Source: Stenocarpella maydis (lineage: Eukaryota; Ascomycota; Sordariomycetes; Diaporthales; Diaporthaceae). Taken from it: 64,000 nt of DNA. Numbering within the stretch: position 1 is the stretch's first letter; every line of letters starts with the position of its first letter. Shown one piece after another: positions 1 through 12,331 of this stretch. Where the stretch lies: NCBI GenBank assembly GCA_002270565.1, contig NQMI01000018.1, positions 518,281 through 582,280 on the forward strand. Direction: 5' to 3'. Below the pieces are notes generated by a model, which was not told the origin of the DNA, made no database searches, and saw only the letters and a list, made by a program, of their open reading frames with translations. Position numbers and translations under genes: made by a program.

Positions 1-3000
1 TATCCACAGGGCGATGGGATGAGGGGGGCCGAGGGGGAAGAAATACCAGAGAGAGGAAGACAAACAACAGAAGAGCGATTAGGATCAAAAACGAATGATG
101 AAATAAATGGAGGTTGCCAGGGGGAGTCGTGGTAGGGTGAACGGTCTGGACTCGAGTGGAATGTTTGAGCCGAATGAGGCAAACGGTTGACGGGCGACAA
201 GGGTTTCTTCAAGGTCAATTGTACGTTCTGGTACAGCGCATGGAAGTTGAGTGTGGGTCGGTGGGCAACATCTGGGAACACTGGGAACACTGGCGGAAGT
301 GATCTGTACACTGCCGTCAGTGGTTGTGGTACGGGGATGGCTGGTCCAAAGTCTGGGTCGACAGGGTTGGTCGATTGGCTTTAAGCCTTGCAGCCCGTCG
401 TGTTTCTGCAGGTTTGGGGTCCTGCAGCCTCCGGGGCGGGAGTTGAAGTTAAATCGACAGGCTCGACACGGTAAAACCGTGGTGCGGTGGACATGTAGCA
501 AGGTACCGCTGTGCGAGGACGTGAGCGTGGTCTGTGGTTTATTATGGCCCCTATGGTTCCGGGGTCTGTGGCTTGTGGCTTGTGGGAAACAGATCCTTTG
601 TATAGTAACACAAACACGACGACACAGGGCAGGACGTGCGAGATGCCGGCCGACCTTTCTTTCTTTTCTTCTTTACCGGGAGGGGGTGGTAAGAGAAAAG
701 GTTAGCAGGTCGGACACTCGGATGATGGTGGGTGCAGGACTGTCACGATGAGTTTCTCGCTAGGTATCCTTGGTATCCTTCCCTATTGGGGAGCGGAGCG
801 TTGCAGGGGGTGCAGATCGAGGCCGAGGGCAACGACGGACAATAGGTATTGATAGATCTGTGCAGTCCGGTCTGAAGTCGAATACGTCTCACTCACGGTG
901 TGCATGGGCTAATCTGTTGCGTGCCGGGCGAGATGTTCAAAGCAGCCAAACGGCTCGCAGCCCTTGGCCCTCACCGCCTGGGATGTGATGGGTGAGGGAA
1001 TATGCAGGAAGCTTGCCTGCAGACACAGGCACGGACAGAGGCAGGCCTGGCTTCTGGTTCTTGTTCTTGTTCTTGTTCGCCGTCGTCGCCGTCTTCGTCT
1101 TCTTGTCCTTCTCCTCCTCCTCCTTCTTGCTGATTGACTGACTGACCCTCTCCCTCCCTGTCTGTTCCTGCTGGGTGTGGGTGGCGGATGGTGGATGATG
1201 GGATGCACACAAGCGGGTGAGCAGTACTCGGTACTCGATACACCCAGTCAGACAGTCCGTCAGTGGCCATATCTAGTATACTTCAGTAGGTACCTAGGTA
1301 GAGATACATTGGATAAGAGGTGGGAGGTAGTCTCAGAGGGTGTGCGATCGGAGACAAACACACAACGAAACGTGCTTGGCCTGCCCGCCTGCCGACAGCC
1401 AGAGCAAAACCCAGGCCTGCGGAAGAGAAGGCCGATGCACCTGCGCGTTTCTGGACGTCCTGGGAGGGCTGATAAGACCACCGGCGACACCTTAGTCGCT
1501 GGGTAGCCCGTTGTGCCGTTGTAGTGCAGTACTAAGGGACTCTAGAAGTCCAGACGCGGCCCATCCAACAGCCGGGGCAGCAAGTGTTGCCCGTATTGGA
1601 ACGACTGACGTTGGCACCTGGCTGACTTCCGGACTGTGGGGTCATGTGCGTGCGCCGCCCGTCACTCGTCGGCCGTCACCCGCTTGCGTGTGCGTGCGTG
1701 TGTTTGTTCTCGTGCCGTTGCTCGGTCGCTCGCTCATCCGCGTGTGCGCGTGTGTGTCTGTGTTCGTGAGCGCAAGCCCAGCCCAGCGCCTCGCCTTGCT
1801 TCGTCGCCAGTCGTTGTCGGTGGAGACATATGCTCTTGGATCCGGCATGCAGTCGAGTGGAGCCTCCTGGCGGACAAGGAAAGGAGGGCACAGCTGGTGG
1901 TGGGGAGGTCTGGAGGCCCAGCAAGGTTTGGAAACAAGAGACCTAGCCACGCAGGGGTCGGGGGAGGGACTAGGCCTGCCAGAGACACTGCACGAATTCA
2001 CGAATTAGACGGCAGAAGAAAGAGGGTGGGTGGCAGGCTGGCAATAGTGGAGGGGAGTGGAGGGTGGGAAGGGGGAGAGGGGCTCCCTCCCGCAGGCACA
2101 AGGCGCAGGCGCAGAGACGCAGCGTAGCATTTCCCTGGTGTCTCCATATCCCCCCCCCCTTCTCCGCTGCGAGGGGAGACAGCCGACATAGCGTGTCGCC
2201 TGGCCTCGCCTCGCCGAAATCTGCAAGCCACCACCGCGGCCGTCGACCACACACACAGCACACAGCTAGGTAGCTAGTATAGCATAGCTGCCCGGCTTGC
2301 CCATGCCAGACATGACGAGAGCCCGCCTGCATGGGATGGGCATGGGCATGGGCAGGGATTGGAGACCCGTGGCCGACGAGTTGGGATGCCCAGACGGTCC
2401 TGGAGACTGGGCGTGGTGTTTTCCCCCTCCCACCCCAAAAGCAGCTGGGTGCCCTTATTAGGCATAATAGGCCCATATGGTCCAGATGCGGCGGCACTGG
2501 ACCAGTACTCGGTACCATAATAACCAGCCAGTCGTCGGGCCTTGGCAGGGCCAGTCGATGACAACAAGCTTGCGAGCTCCGTCCGCTGCGGGTCATGGAC
2601 TGACTGAAAGACTGCCTGACTTGCTTGGCTTGTTATTGTCTCCCGCACCCGATGCGCGGAACCAACCCTCGTGACTGCTCGTTTCTGCCTTGGGCAACGA
2701 CAAGGCCATACATAGATCTGTCACATTGTCTATGCTGATGCCCGTGCCCGAGCCCGTGCCCGTGCCCATGTGGTGTTGTTTGGTTATGGGGTTTCTCCCC
2801 CGGGCAGTCCCATGTTGCCATACAAGACCTCGTCGGAGTAATGTGGCCGTGGGGAAACAGCTGATCGGGTTCGGTCCCAAGTAGTAGCCGTGCCGGCTGA
2901 GATGGAGGCTCGGGATTCCACGCGACTGGCCCACTTGCGTGCCCTCTCCACTTTCTCTGCCAGCTGCCGCCAGTGGTTGAGATGCAACACACGCGGCCAC

Positions 3001-3033
3001 CGTAAAGAGTTGCGGGGGAAAAGAGAGAAAGAC

Positions 3034-3125
3034 AAAAAAAAAAAAAAAAAAAAAAAAGGGAGGCTCAGAGACGAACAATACACACACACACACACACACA
3101 CATTCACTCACTCACTCACTCACTC
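3034..3125. repeat. Compound microsatellite: A24, (CA)n, (TCAC)n
   Basis: A run of 24 A at 3034-3057 is followed after a short spacer by a CA dinucleotide run (about 3080-3102) and then TCAC tetramers (about 3104-3125). Confidence 0.95.
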
Positions 3126-4036
3126 GCCCTCGCGCCCACTCGCACACATCCATGAGTCATCATCACAGATCGGCTGGGCCTCACGTCACCTTGGTTCTTG
3201 TGACGACGACGACGACGAGGAGGAGGAGGTCAACTGATATTGACCATCACCCAGTCACCTGCGATCCGGCTGAGACCACCCCGGCCGACGTGACAGGCGC
3301 AAATCGGCGTCCATGGCAGCTTGCAACAATGGCAAGCGGCGAGGTGGCTGAGCATCTGCGACAGCGATAGCCATGTTTGGCCCATGCCGGCGACAAGCGG
3401 GCGGGCGTGGCCAGACACGACCTTTCTGCGCCCTTCGCGCTGAACTTGGTTGCTTGACTACGTACGTGTGGGATTCCTGGCCCTGCCTGTCTGGTGTCTG
3501 CTGGCAGATCCCGTGTGGTGTCGGTGGCACCGAGCATCAACCACAGCCAAACAAGTCTTGACCTCGCCGAAACCTTCTGCGCGGCCCGTCCGGCCTTGTC
3601 CCCGCTCCAAGGAGCTGGGCAGCCCCGTGGCATATGTAGGCACGACACTGGACGGAGCTAAAAGACCGGTGAGGGCGGTGGGGAATTTCGCATCCAGCCA
3701 GGGCCGCGATGCCGTCCCCAGAACTACCCGTGTTTGATGTGCTGGCCGCCGTTGCAGGCGAACGAGACCTGACCTGATCAGCCCGTACCTAAGTAGTCTC
3801 CGTCCGGGATGGCAGAGGCCCCCCACCCATGTCTATTGCTGGCCACTGGGTATCTCATGGCTATGTAAGCCGTCATGTAAGCACCAGACTACCGAGTACG
3901 CAGCAGAGCCTCTTGTATCCGCCATTTGTCCTTTTTGTCTGCTTGTACTGCAGCTTAGTCCGGGACCCTGTGGCCTTTTTTCCCCCTCCCCTTCCCCTTC
4001 CCCAACACCTAGGAAGTGCCGTAGCGTGACATCCTC

Positions 4037-4072
4037 TTTTTTCTTTCTTTCTTTCTTTCTTTTTTTTTTTTG

Positions 4073-4103
<31 letters not shown>
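4037..4103. repeat. Compound microsatellite: (TTTC)n, poly-T, (GT)n
   Basis: TTTC tetramers run into a T tract and then a GT dinucleotide array, which ends at about 4103. All are perfect or nearly perfect. Confidence 0.95.
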
Positions 4104-6960
4104 GACGGCTTCCTCCTAGATTGGCCGTTGAATAGCTAATATCGCCGACCTGCGCAGCCGATGGGCGCGCGTCCCAAGTTGTTGACCGGCCACCTGCCCG
4201 GGCTGTGGTTTGATGCTGCCATCGGCAGTCTTGGGTAGCTGCAGCTCTCTTCACCGAGTCTCAAATGCCACCTCGGCCTACTACCGCCATGTATACGGCA
4301 CTGGTCCATGATATTATCGCACCTGCCCCAGGAGCTTTTTTGCCTGCCCGGCTGGAGGGGGCTACTTGGAATCCAGGTCATGTGCCACGGCATTTGAGAT
4401 CCTGGCACCGTACATGGAGTTTGCAAAAACAGCCACATGCAGGACGAGCTACTCGCCTGCTGTCGTTCCACAAGGGCTTCTCAAGGCATACATGGTACGC
4501 CACCGGGAGGCTGCTGCTGCTGCTGCTTGTCGTCCGGGGAGGAAACCTGGGGCGGCTGATCAAACCTGCCACGCTGGGACAGCCCGCGGGTCTGGCCAGC
4601 GTGCCCCCTCCCCCCCTTCCACACTCTGAGCATACGATGTGGTCCTTTTGCTCCTAGTCCGCGCCTGTGGGCCTCGGGAGTATCAGCCCTTCCCGCAGCC
4701 GCCCTGTGGTGCCTTGCTCGGTTGCCATGGCCTTCTCCCGCCGTCTCCTCCAACGTGGTGCGGTGGCTGCAGTGTATCGAGCCTTCCGGCCGGGCCACGA
4801 CTGCTGCAGCGGATGCAGACGTTCCACGTACAGGGCAGTCCGGTTGCTCAAAGGGGTGCTTCATCTGCATTGCTTCGTGGTCAGCATCATCGGTGACGGC
4901 GAGGGCGAGCACTGTAACCCAAACAACAAAGCTGACCTCGCAAGGACAGTCGGATTCAGCAACACGTGCATTGCTAGGCTTGGTGCTGCGAGGCGTCCCA
5001 CGCTGGATTGGCACATCGATGCCGTGGCTAGATAGGAAGCGGCCATCGACGCTTGTCGCCATTCCAGCATCACCTGCTTTTGTGGCTGCTTTTTGCTCTG
5101 CCTTTGTTGCCAATGATGGGGCTCCTCGTGGTCCTCGGGATGGGGATGCTGCCGGTTCCAACCCCCTCCCCCCTTCTCCCCTGGGACGGGACGTATCTCG
5201 AACCTGGTTGTCCGCCTCCATCCCCCGTTTGCCATGTGATGGCAGTCAGCCATGCAGGCAGCAGGGCATCTCGGATCAGACAACGTGGTTGACAAGCCGG
5301 TGTGCAGCACGGCCGAGCCGTGTCTGGCTCTGAGAGATGGGGGCTCGCAGCAGGAGCCCAAAGCTGGAAAGAGGGGAAGCGCCGAGCCTAGAAAGCTCGC
5401 CCATGCAACAACAGGGGAGACAGATCAAGTTTTAAGGCTGCCCGGTGTGGACAAGGGGTCTTTCCACCCATGAGAGCAGCCTCGAACAATTCAGCCGGGC
5501 CATGTCTCCTGATGTGCCTGTGCCTAAAGTGCCTACCGTGTGGGTGAATACCTCCCAGAGTTGACTCAGCCAGCCAGGGCTAAGTGAGCTCCGGTATGGG
5601 GCAGCAGTACTGGTTGGGACCGGCAGTATCATCAGAGGGCATCCGGATATTCCAAAAATGATTCATGTAAGTCTTGGGTGTCCATGGAATAGTGGTGGTG
5701 GGTGAGTGGTTGCTTACACAGCACTGTTTGCTTCCTAGCATGTGAGGTGGGCGATGGGTGGGTGTGCCCGTCTTGTTGTGTGGTTGTGTGCGTGTATGCA
5801 TGCGTGCATGTGTTTGCACTGGTGCTGGCCATACTGGGTGTCGATATATGACTTCTCTCAGCCCGGTCTCAGCAGACTGGCTATGGGCACAGAACCTGGG
5901 ATTGGGCAGCAAGAAGGCTTGGTTTACATTGAGAACATGCTCGGACAAGATACAGGCATATCTGTCGACCCAAGCGATGCTCCTTGGTGACAGGCGGCAG
6001 TGCAACCTGGACCAAGACATGATCAGGCCGCTGTGAATATTACCATGGATGCTTCGTGTTATCGAGGTGGCTTCTTGCAGTGCCAGGCTTGTCTAGACCA
6101 AAACCCTTGTAAATGTCTCCTTACTTTCCAAAGAATGTCTGAAGGCTGGGCTGGCATTGGCACATGGTGTCTTGCTGCTTTCGGCCCATCTAGATTTTGC
6201 CAGGCACCTCTTACTACATAACCTGGAGGGGAGGGTGGGGGGCTCATAGTAGCGGAACGCATATCCATAACACTGAGCAGTTGTCACATCCAGGTCTGTG
6301 GGATAAATCATCTTTTCAAGCCTCAATCGGGATCAGAGGCCTTGAAATATTACACTTGATGCCTAACATACCACCGACCAACTAGATCTTGACCACCATC
6401 GCAACCACACACTTTGTCTTCAGAATGACGACACCCATCACTCACATAAAATCCCGTCTATGTCATGCATTGCCCACATACGCGCTCAGACACACGCACA
6501 CATATTAGAGGACCCAAGCCACAAGCCACAATCCAAGCAGCAGCGCAGGACAGCTCACATGTGATAAATAGGATTGGGCCCCTCCACAGCACGTATTGAA
6601 ATCTGACATACATAAAACGGAGCACACATAATCTTTTTGCACGAAGAGGGTGTGGTGTGTATCCTATACTGTCACATCCAGCATCTAACACAACTGACCT
6701 GGCTCCTGGGTCTTGGTCGCACCACATGTCACGGCAACCACCACGATCCAAGCCAGAACCGCGCCTCCACGATCGACGCCCCGCTTTCCATCCCGCCTGT
6801 TCTTGACTACACACCGGCTGCGGGACACAGGAATGAAGAACAAGGAGGGTGTGGTGGTGGTAGGCTGCCGGAAAGCAGGCACGGTTTAGCACGCGGGAAT
6901 GATGGGCGTTGAGTGACACCCACCATTATCAATCAACCCCCCCTCATTACGGACTGAATA

Positions 6961-6973
6961 ACGACGGCGGCGG

Positions 6974-7008
<35 letters not shown>

Positions 7009-7009
7009 T
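6961..7009. repeat. (ACG/CGG)n trinucleotide repeat
   Basis: Forty-nine bases consist almost wholly of ACG and GGC trinucleotides, ending in an uninterrupted GAC/ACG run. In one frame it would encode poly-Asp, but no gene surrounds it. Confidence 0.9.
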
Positions 7010-9090
7010 ACCACCGGATGTCCTCGCGAGATGCTGCCTGCGCCGCCCGTGTCTTGCCCTACCACTCTTTCTTCTCGGCCGCCCGCCTCATGTGCACCCC
7101 CGGTTGGTCCTGCCCTCCCCTGAGGGGGAGACAGTGCCGTGTCCTGCTCGTTGACGTATGACCCACCTCCCCGAGGTGGCAGCTGCATCAGCCCATCAAC
7201 CTGGTATGTGGCACGACCCGGGGGAAGAGGGGGGGCTCAACACTGGTGTCAAATGGTATGCATTGCTGCTTACCTGCAGGCTCCGGCTGGGGCTTGCTTT
7301 CTTTTCTGTGTGTGTGTGACAGAAAAGGAGGGGGGGGGGAACGATTGAGGGGACAAGACATGGAAGTCGCTACAAGTGGCCTATACTTCACAGCTACATT
7401 GGACCGCCTCGTGTGACACGAGATTGAGAAACGATGGTGGGACCCCCTGGGCCATGCGCCAGACGGCACGCTGGTAATCCACTACTTGTACAAACATTTC
7501 CTGAATCTGGCATGGGCGAAGTGGACTTGTGACATTGACGGCAGGCACATATGCACACATCCTCTGCTGCTTTTATCCACCGCGGATACGTCTTGGATAT
7601 CCGAGGGGCACCCCCTCCTTCTTTCCTGTTCCCACCCGGCCCGTGATAGGCAACTAGTGGCTGCAGCCCGCCTGAAAAGGAGGGCCTCATATCTCGCCCG
7701 CGGCGGGTGTGGGAAGGGGAAGAAAGGGGGGGGGGAGAAGGAAGAGGAAAAAAAGGTGTAAGCTGCGCTGCTGCAAGACAGAGCGCATACATCACCGCGG
7801 CTCAGCGGCTCGTGCACAAAGGTCTGGACTATTTTCCTTTTCTCCACCCCAAACCCCTGCCAGCTTCAGCACGGAGCAAAGGTGTGGGAGGAGGGAGGTG
7901 GAGCCAGACCGAGACGGAGGCCATCATTGATGATGGCCGGCGCCTATACATAGCATAGATACGAAGCGTGGCTTCCCGTGCACCCACCACCGAATTACCT
8001 TTTTGCTTTTGCCGCAGTCTCTGTCTCCGGGGAACGCTCGGAACGCCGGGCCCTTGACGTCCGCGTTGGAGATGTGGTGCCCCGGGGATGCACCGGGGCT
8101 GGCGTGACAGGAACATCCCTGGCCGGCCAATCGAGCCCTCCGTCGACGACCCCATTGTGCGAACCGTGTCCACCCGGATACATGTACACTACGGAGTAAT
8201 GCGTGCAGTGTCCACTCCCCGCTATGCTGCGCAGGCGTTTGCCGCTGCATGTCATGCTACTACTGCATTCCGCCCGCTCTCATCAAAAATCGCAACCCCT
8301 GCTGGCCATCAGGCAAAAGCGGCTCACTGGAATGATGGAAGCGACCCTGCGACGGGACCGTTGAGCCATGACGGCTGGGCGGCCATGTCGTGCCATGCCA
8401 CGCCCCATGCCATGCCATACGCCATGCCGGGCAGCAATTTCCCACGTCCTGTCCTGCTTGCGCATTGCGCCTACATCCTTGTGAAGCTTTCCTTTTTCTC
8501 GCCCTCAGCGTCGTACAACAGCCCAAGTCGCTGTCCGGGCAGCACCCGTGATCATGACGAGTTTGCCACATCCACGGACCTCTTCACCGCAAAGGATCCC
8601 AGGCTCTCCTGCGGAGCGGGCTTTGTCTCGGATTCCCGCCTTTTGTGTCCAGATTGTTCCCCCTGGGGGGATTGGACCCGCGTTCCCGCCAGCGCACAAG
8701 GCCCTTCTATCACGCGGCAGGGGAAGGGTGCAAGGCTGCGGTCCTCCGCGAGGGAGCATGTGGCTTCCCGGCTTCCATGCCTCAGTCACAGAGCCTTTGG
8801 CCGAAGCAGGCCGGGCTACACAGCGTCCCCTTCTGGTAAATTCTCGACGCCTTCGAGCGCACATGCGCTACAGCGTACTCTATTCCTGAGCCCTAGAAGC
8901 GAGTATGCATGGCATGTTCGAGACACAAGTGCTGATCCGCGGCAGAAAGGGGACCAAGGGGACGTCGCTGCCCGCAAATCTGCACGCCTGGAATGAAGCA
9001 GTGAGTGAGACTCAAAAATATGTTGACCATACACTGGGTTACCTCTTTACCGTGCAAAGTCCCTCGGCTCTCGCCGCCATTGGGCTTCGG

Positions 9091-11377
9091 TAGATCATTG
9101 GGTCCTCGGGGGGCACCCCATCAATCGTGACATTCGCGAACGGTGTCGAGGACCAGCGGATCTCCACTGCTGAAGCAGAGTCTGTGGCAGCAGAATCCGA
9201 ATATCCTGCCGCTTGAAGTGTCGGAAAATGGGGCCTTCTCGCCTCAAAACAAGGCTGATCTTGCGAGCCATCACGTGTCCGTCGTCATTAGCTCGAGCAG
9301 TATCGACGCATGGTTATCAGTCACCAGATGCGATGTCAAGTCCGGCTTGCGAACATGTCGTCAGTGGAACGGCACCGCCACAAGCCACAAGTGCGCCATA
9401 CTCTTGATATTTTCTCCCGTACAGGTACCTTGAAAGCTGTGGCCGGAGAGATTCCGCCCATTCGGTATTTGAGGCGCACAGACGGAGACATGGCTCTAAG
9501 GGAGGCGTAGCCAGTTGCACTATAGTTGTCATTCCCAGATCTCTGACAATTTGGCGTCGATTCAATGGAAGCGCGAATTCTTTTCTACAAAGCAAGTCTG
9601 GAATACCTTTGTGAAATGCTTCTTCCAATATAGGTTGCTCCTTCCTGAACGCGATGGCGTTGTCGTGTGTAGTCGAAATTAATGTCCCTTTTTGAGCAAA
9701 TCTTCCTCAACACCATGCTAGAATCACTGCGGTTACTGATGGAGCGCATTTGTTTCGCCGTACTTCGAGGCCGAATTCACCAAAGGCGTTCTAAGGTTGG
9801 GGCACGTCTCTTTCGATAGAACTCTGCTAAGTACCTGTCCACACGGTTCCCTACCTTGATTCCTTTGGCGGCATCCTAGACAATGTCAGGGCGTGACTTG
9901 GGCTAGCTTTGCCGCGGGACAATTCCCGTGGATCTTTGAAGGATTCTGTGAAGCCTCAAAACGTCAGCTTTCCCGCACTTGAAAGCACTGGAACCACGTT
10001 GCCAGTGCTAGGCTTCTTTTGAGACGAATCAATATGAGTGAGACCTTATCCGGGACACTTGTCCCAATGGATAAATATCGATGGGTGTCTCTGCTAAAGT
10101 GTTATACCGCGAAAAGGGGGAGGAACTCAGGCCCATCGCCATCTAAAACTGAACTCCGGACTTCTTTTTGTCCTTTCCAATCCCAGGGCGCACCGTTTTT
10201 GGCCGTCTGGTGTTGTTTTTGATCAGGGGGGTGGGGACGACTGAGAGGTCTTTCTCTCTCTCTTTTCTCAGCCCCGGGGACAACCGCAGCTCGAGCCATC
10301 ACCACGGTCCATACAGCACGGTACCTCGTCAATAGCAAAGAGTAAAAGGAAAATGGGCTACAACCGACTCCAACCCTGTGGGCAGAGTCATTAGGTGTTG
10401 CAATCATGCCCGGCGCTTCCGTTTCCCAAGCCGAAATGCAGTGAGTGCTACCCGTGTGTGGTCTCGTTTTCACTGGATGTAGGGCAATGTGTGAGAATCG
10501 TCCCCTCTCTAGAGTCCTCCTGGACTCGTGTTCCTGAAACTGCTAGCTTTCCTAACGTGCGGATCTGGTGCAGTTTCAAGGACAGTATGGCGGCGACAAG
10601 AGGATAGACGAAAGCATTCGCGCCCACGCCTACATCAACGACTGACCTTGCGCTGATCGTCAACCGGTGTGTGGAGATTGGCGAGATGTGGCAAGATGTG
10701 CCAGGGCTAGGCTGTCTTGCCCGTCTCCCTCGCCAAGTGGATAATAAAATCTGACAACATAGCTTCTGCGATCCTTCGAAACCTCCGAGATCAAAATGCG
10801 ATTCATAATCACTGTGGGCCTCCTCTGGCGGGATCTGGAGATGAAAAGTCTCGGCATTTCGAGGTGGTCTGACACCTGATGCTTCTTAGACCAGGAAAAG
10901 GGAAGCTGGCAGAGCCACAATGTTGTTTGGTGATCACAAAGAAGAGGCCTACGGAGGAGATATCATTCTGTCGTTATGTAACGAAACGAAAGCAGGACTT
11001 GACTCGATGGAGAGACGGGAGGAGAGCACGCGGACCTTGTGCCAACATAATGCTTGAGCTTACCGGGACAATCTATGTCGGACAATGATGATCCCATCAA
11101 CAATCCGATCTAAGCTCTTTGGTCCCGAAGCCATTCGTCAAGCGCTTTGGAGCGCCGGTGCCTCCGGGGAGAATGGGGTTTGCTGAGGGTACCGGATTGA
11201 CAGAGCAGACAACTCAGACCCTGTCTAGGAGTAAGGCTGGTACCGTGTTTAGTTCATGTCACGCTGCCACAGCACAAAACGGACTACGTACGTGTTTTGT
11301 GATTTCTGATCATGATTTGGCTCAAAGAAGCCGTCTAAGGATGCGCCCACCAATGATTTTCGACAAAATCTGCGGTC
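9091..11377. other. Intergenic stretch, nothing recognised
   Basis: This 2.3-kb stretch lies downstream (3' side) of the SPP2 gene. All frames are broken by stops within about 100 codons, and no fragment resembles a known protein or transposon. It looks less GC-rich than the genes. A decayed mobile element cannot be excluded by eye. Confidence 0.5.
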
Positions 11378-12331
11378 TCAGCGTCGGTGGTCCCTGTCGC
11401 GGTGCCTGTAATTGTCGCGGTCGCGGTCCCTGTCGCGGTGCCTGTGCCTGTCCCGGTCTCGTTCACGATCTCGCTCATTCTTGTAGCTGTCGCGATGCCT
11501 GTCCTCACGCCTGCTGCGCTCCTTGTCCTTTTCACTTCGGTACTGATCAAGCCGTGGCCGCTTCTCTGTTGACTTTCCCTTGCTGTCCCACGCGCCGAGG
11601 TCCTCTTCCACTGTCAGTTTCTTGGCTCCCAGGCCGATGCCGTTGGGTCGCTTCTTAATCTCCTTCGCCTTGGGGCCGCGCATCTGGCCATCCCAGCCCT
11701 GACCTTTCAGTAGCGCCTCACCGAAGCCTTCGACAGGGAACGCATCGTAAGTGGCCACATCGTCCACGTCGGGAGCGTCGGCTGCAGCGTCTCGATACGC
11801 CTCGTCCTCTGTTCGGTGTAACGCGCGTTTCGCGCCTGAGTCCATAAGCGCGGCGATGGCTTCCTCATCGGCTGTTTTGGGTTGCGCAGGCTTCTCGGCC
11901 GCGCCCTTGTCGGAGTCGTCCTTTCCCGCGTCTCTCTTGGGCTTCTTGGAGACAACTAATCCATATTGCAGTGGCTCCTCCTCCTCTATTTGATGCTGGT
12001 TCTGAGAAGGGTCCTGACGAGCTGAACCTGTCGCTGACTCCTTGCTTTGACTCCTGTGTCGCCGGCGACCGGTCTCGGATCGGTCCCGGCGACCGCGCTG
12101 GTCGTCATCTTGGTCGTTTTCAGCGCCGTTCGCGCCAAAATGGGTGATTGCCTCATGTTGCTCGTCTTGCGATTCATCGCCGTCTGAATCGTGGTCGAAA
12201 CCACCGCGTGACCGCTTGCCCAAGGAGGTGGATGGTGTGGGGCGTGATGGGTTCTTGGGACCATTCTTGGGGCCGCTGGAACATGCGGCGCCGAATCGGA
12301 TGGCGATGCGGGATCCGCTTTGGTCAGCCAT
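11378..12331 (-). CDS. spp2: Pre-mRNA splicing factor SPP2-like G-patch protein
   Basis: Single-exon gene of 317 aa. SPP2 proteins bind the DEAH helicase Prp2 through a G-patch and help activate the spliceosome before the first step of splicing. The G-patch-like segment lies at about residues 195-225 (VEGFGEALLKGQGWDG), preceded by the family's TADEEAIAALM element at about residues 150-160. The C-terminal 80 residues are an Arg-Asp/Arg-Glu repeat, as in splicing proteins of the SR/RD type; the shorter yeast protein lacks this tail. I chose the start at MADQSG because the upstream in-frame ATG at 12373 adds only 14 unconserved residues. The assignment rests on the G-patch context. A generic G-patch/GPKOW-type protein is the alternative name for the same family. 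Confidence 0.85.
   Translation of the reverse strand: MADQSGSRIAIRFGAACSSGPKNGPKNPSRPTPSTSLGKRSRGGFDHDSDGDESQDEQHEAITHFGANGAENDQDDDQRGRRDRSETGRRRHRSQSKESATGSARQDPSQNQHQIEEEEPLQYGLVVSKKPKRDAGKDDSDKGAAEKPAQPKTADEEAIAALMDSGAKRALHRTEDEAYRDAAADAPDVDDVATYDAFPVEGFGEALLKGQGWDGQMRGPKAKEIKKRPNGIGLGAKKLTVEEDLGAWDSKGKSTEKRPRLDQYRSEKDKERSRREDRHRDSYKNERDRERDRDRHRHRDRDRDRDNYRHRDRDHRR

Larger units (their letters stand above)
1..9090. other. Gene-poor stretch with microsatellites
   Basis: I can support no gene here. The open frames are short, overlap on both strands, have no recognisable domain and do not join through plausible introns. The stretch contains many simple repeats, listed separately, and short degenerate runs such as the TTGTTC hexamer near 1056-1078 and the CCCGTG-type run near 2738-2770. 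Copies of a palindromic CCTAGG-type motif occur, for example at 1288-1298. It could hold untranslated leader or regulatory DNA of a gene beyond the left edge, or long non-coding transcripts, but nothing in the sequence proves this. Confidence 0.6.

Noticed and set aside
4481..5333. 246-codon minus and 203-codon plus open frames overlapping
   Set aside because: They overlap each other on opposite strands, are low-complexity and resemble nothing known. Open frames of this size are expected in G/C-rich DNA.
8088..8996. 302-codon plus-strand open frame
   Set aside because: No recognisable domain, irregular composition, runs of CATGCC-type repeats and no coding-like third-position bias. Several opposite-strand frames are open in the same place.
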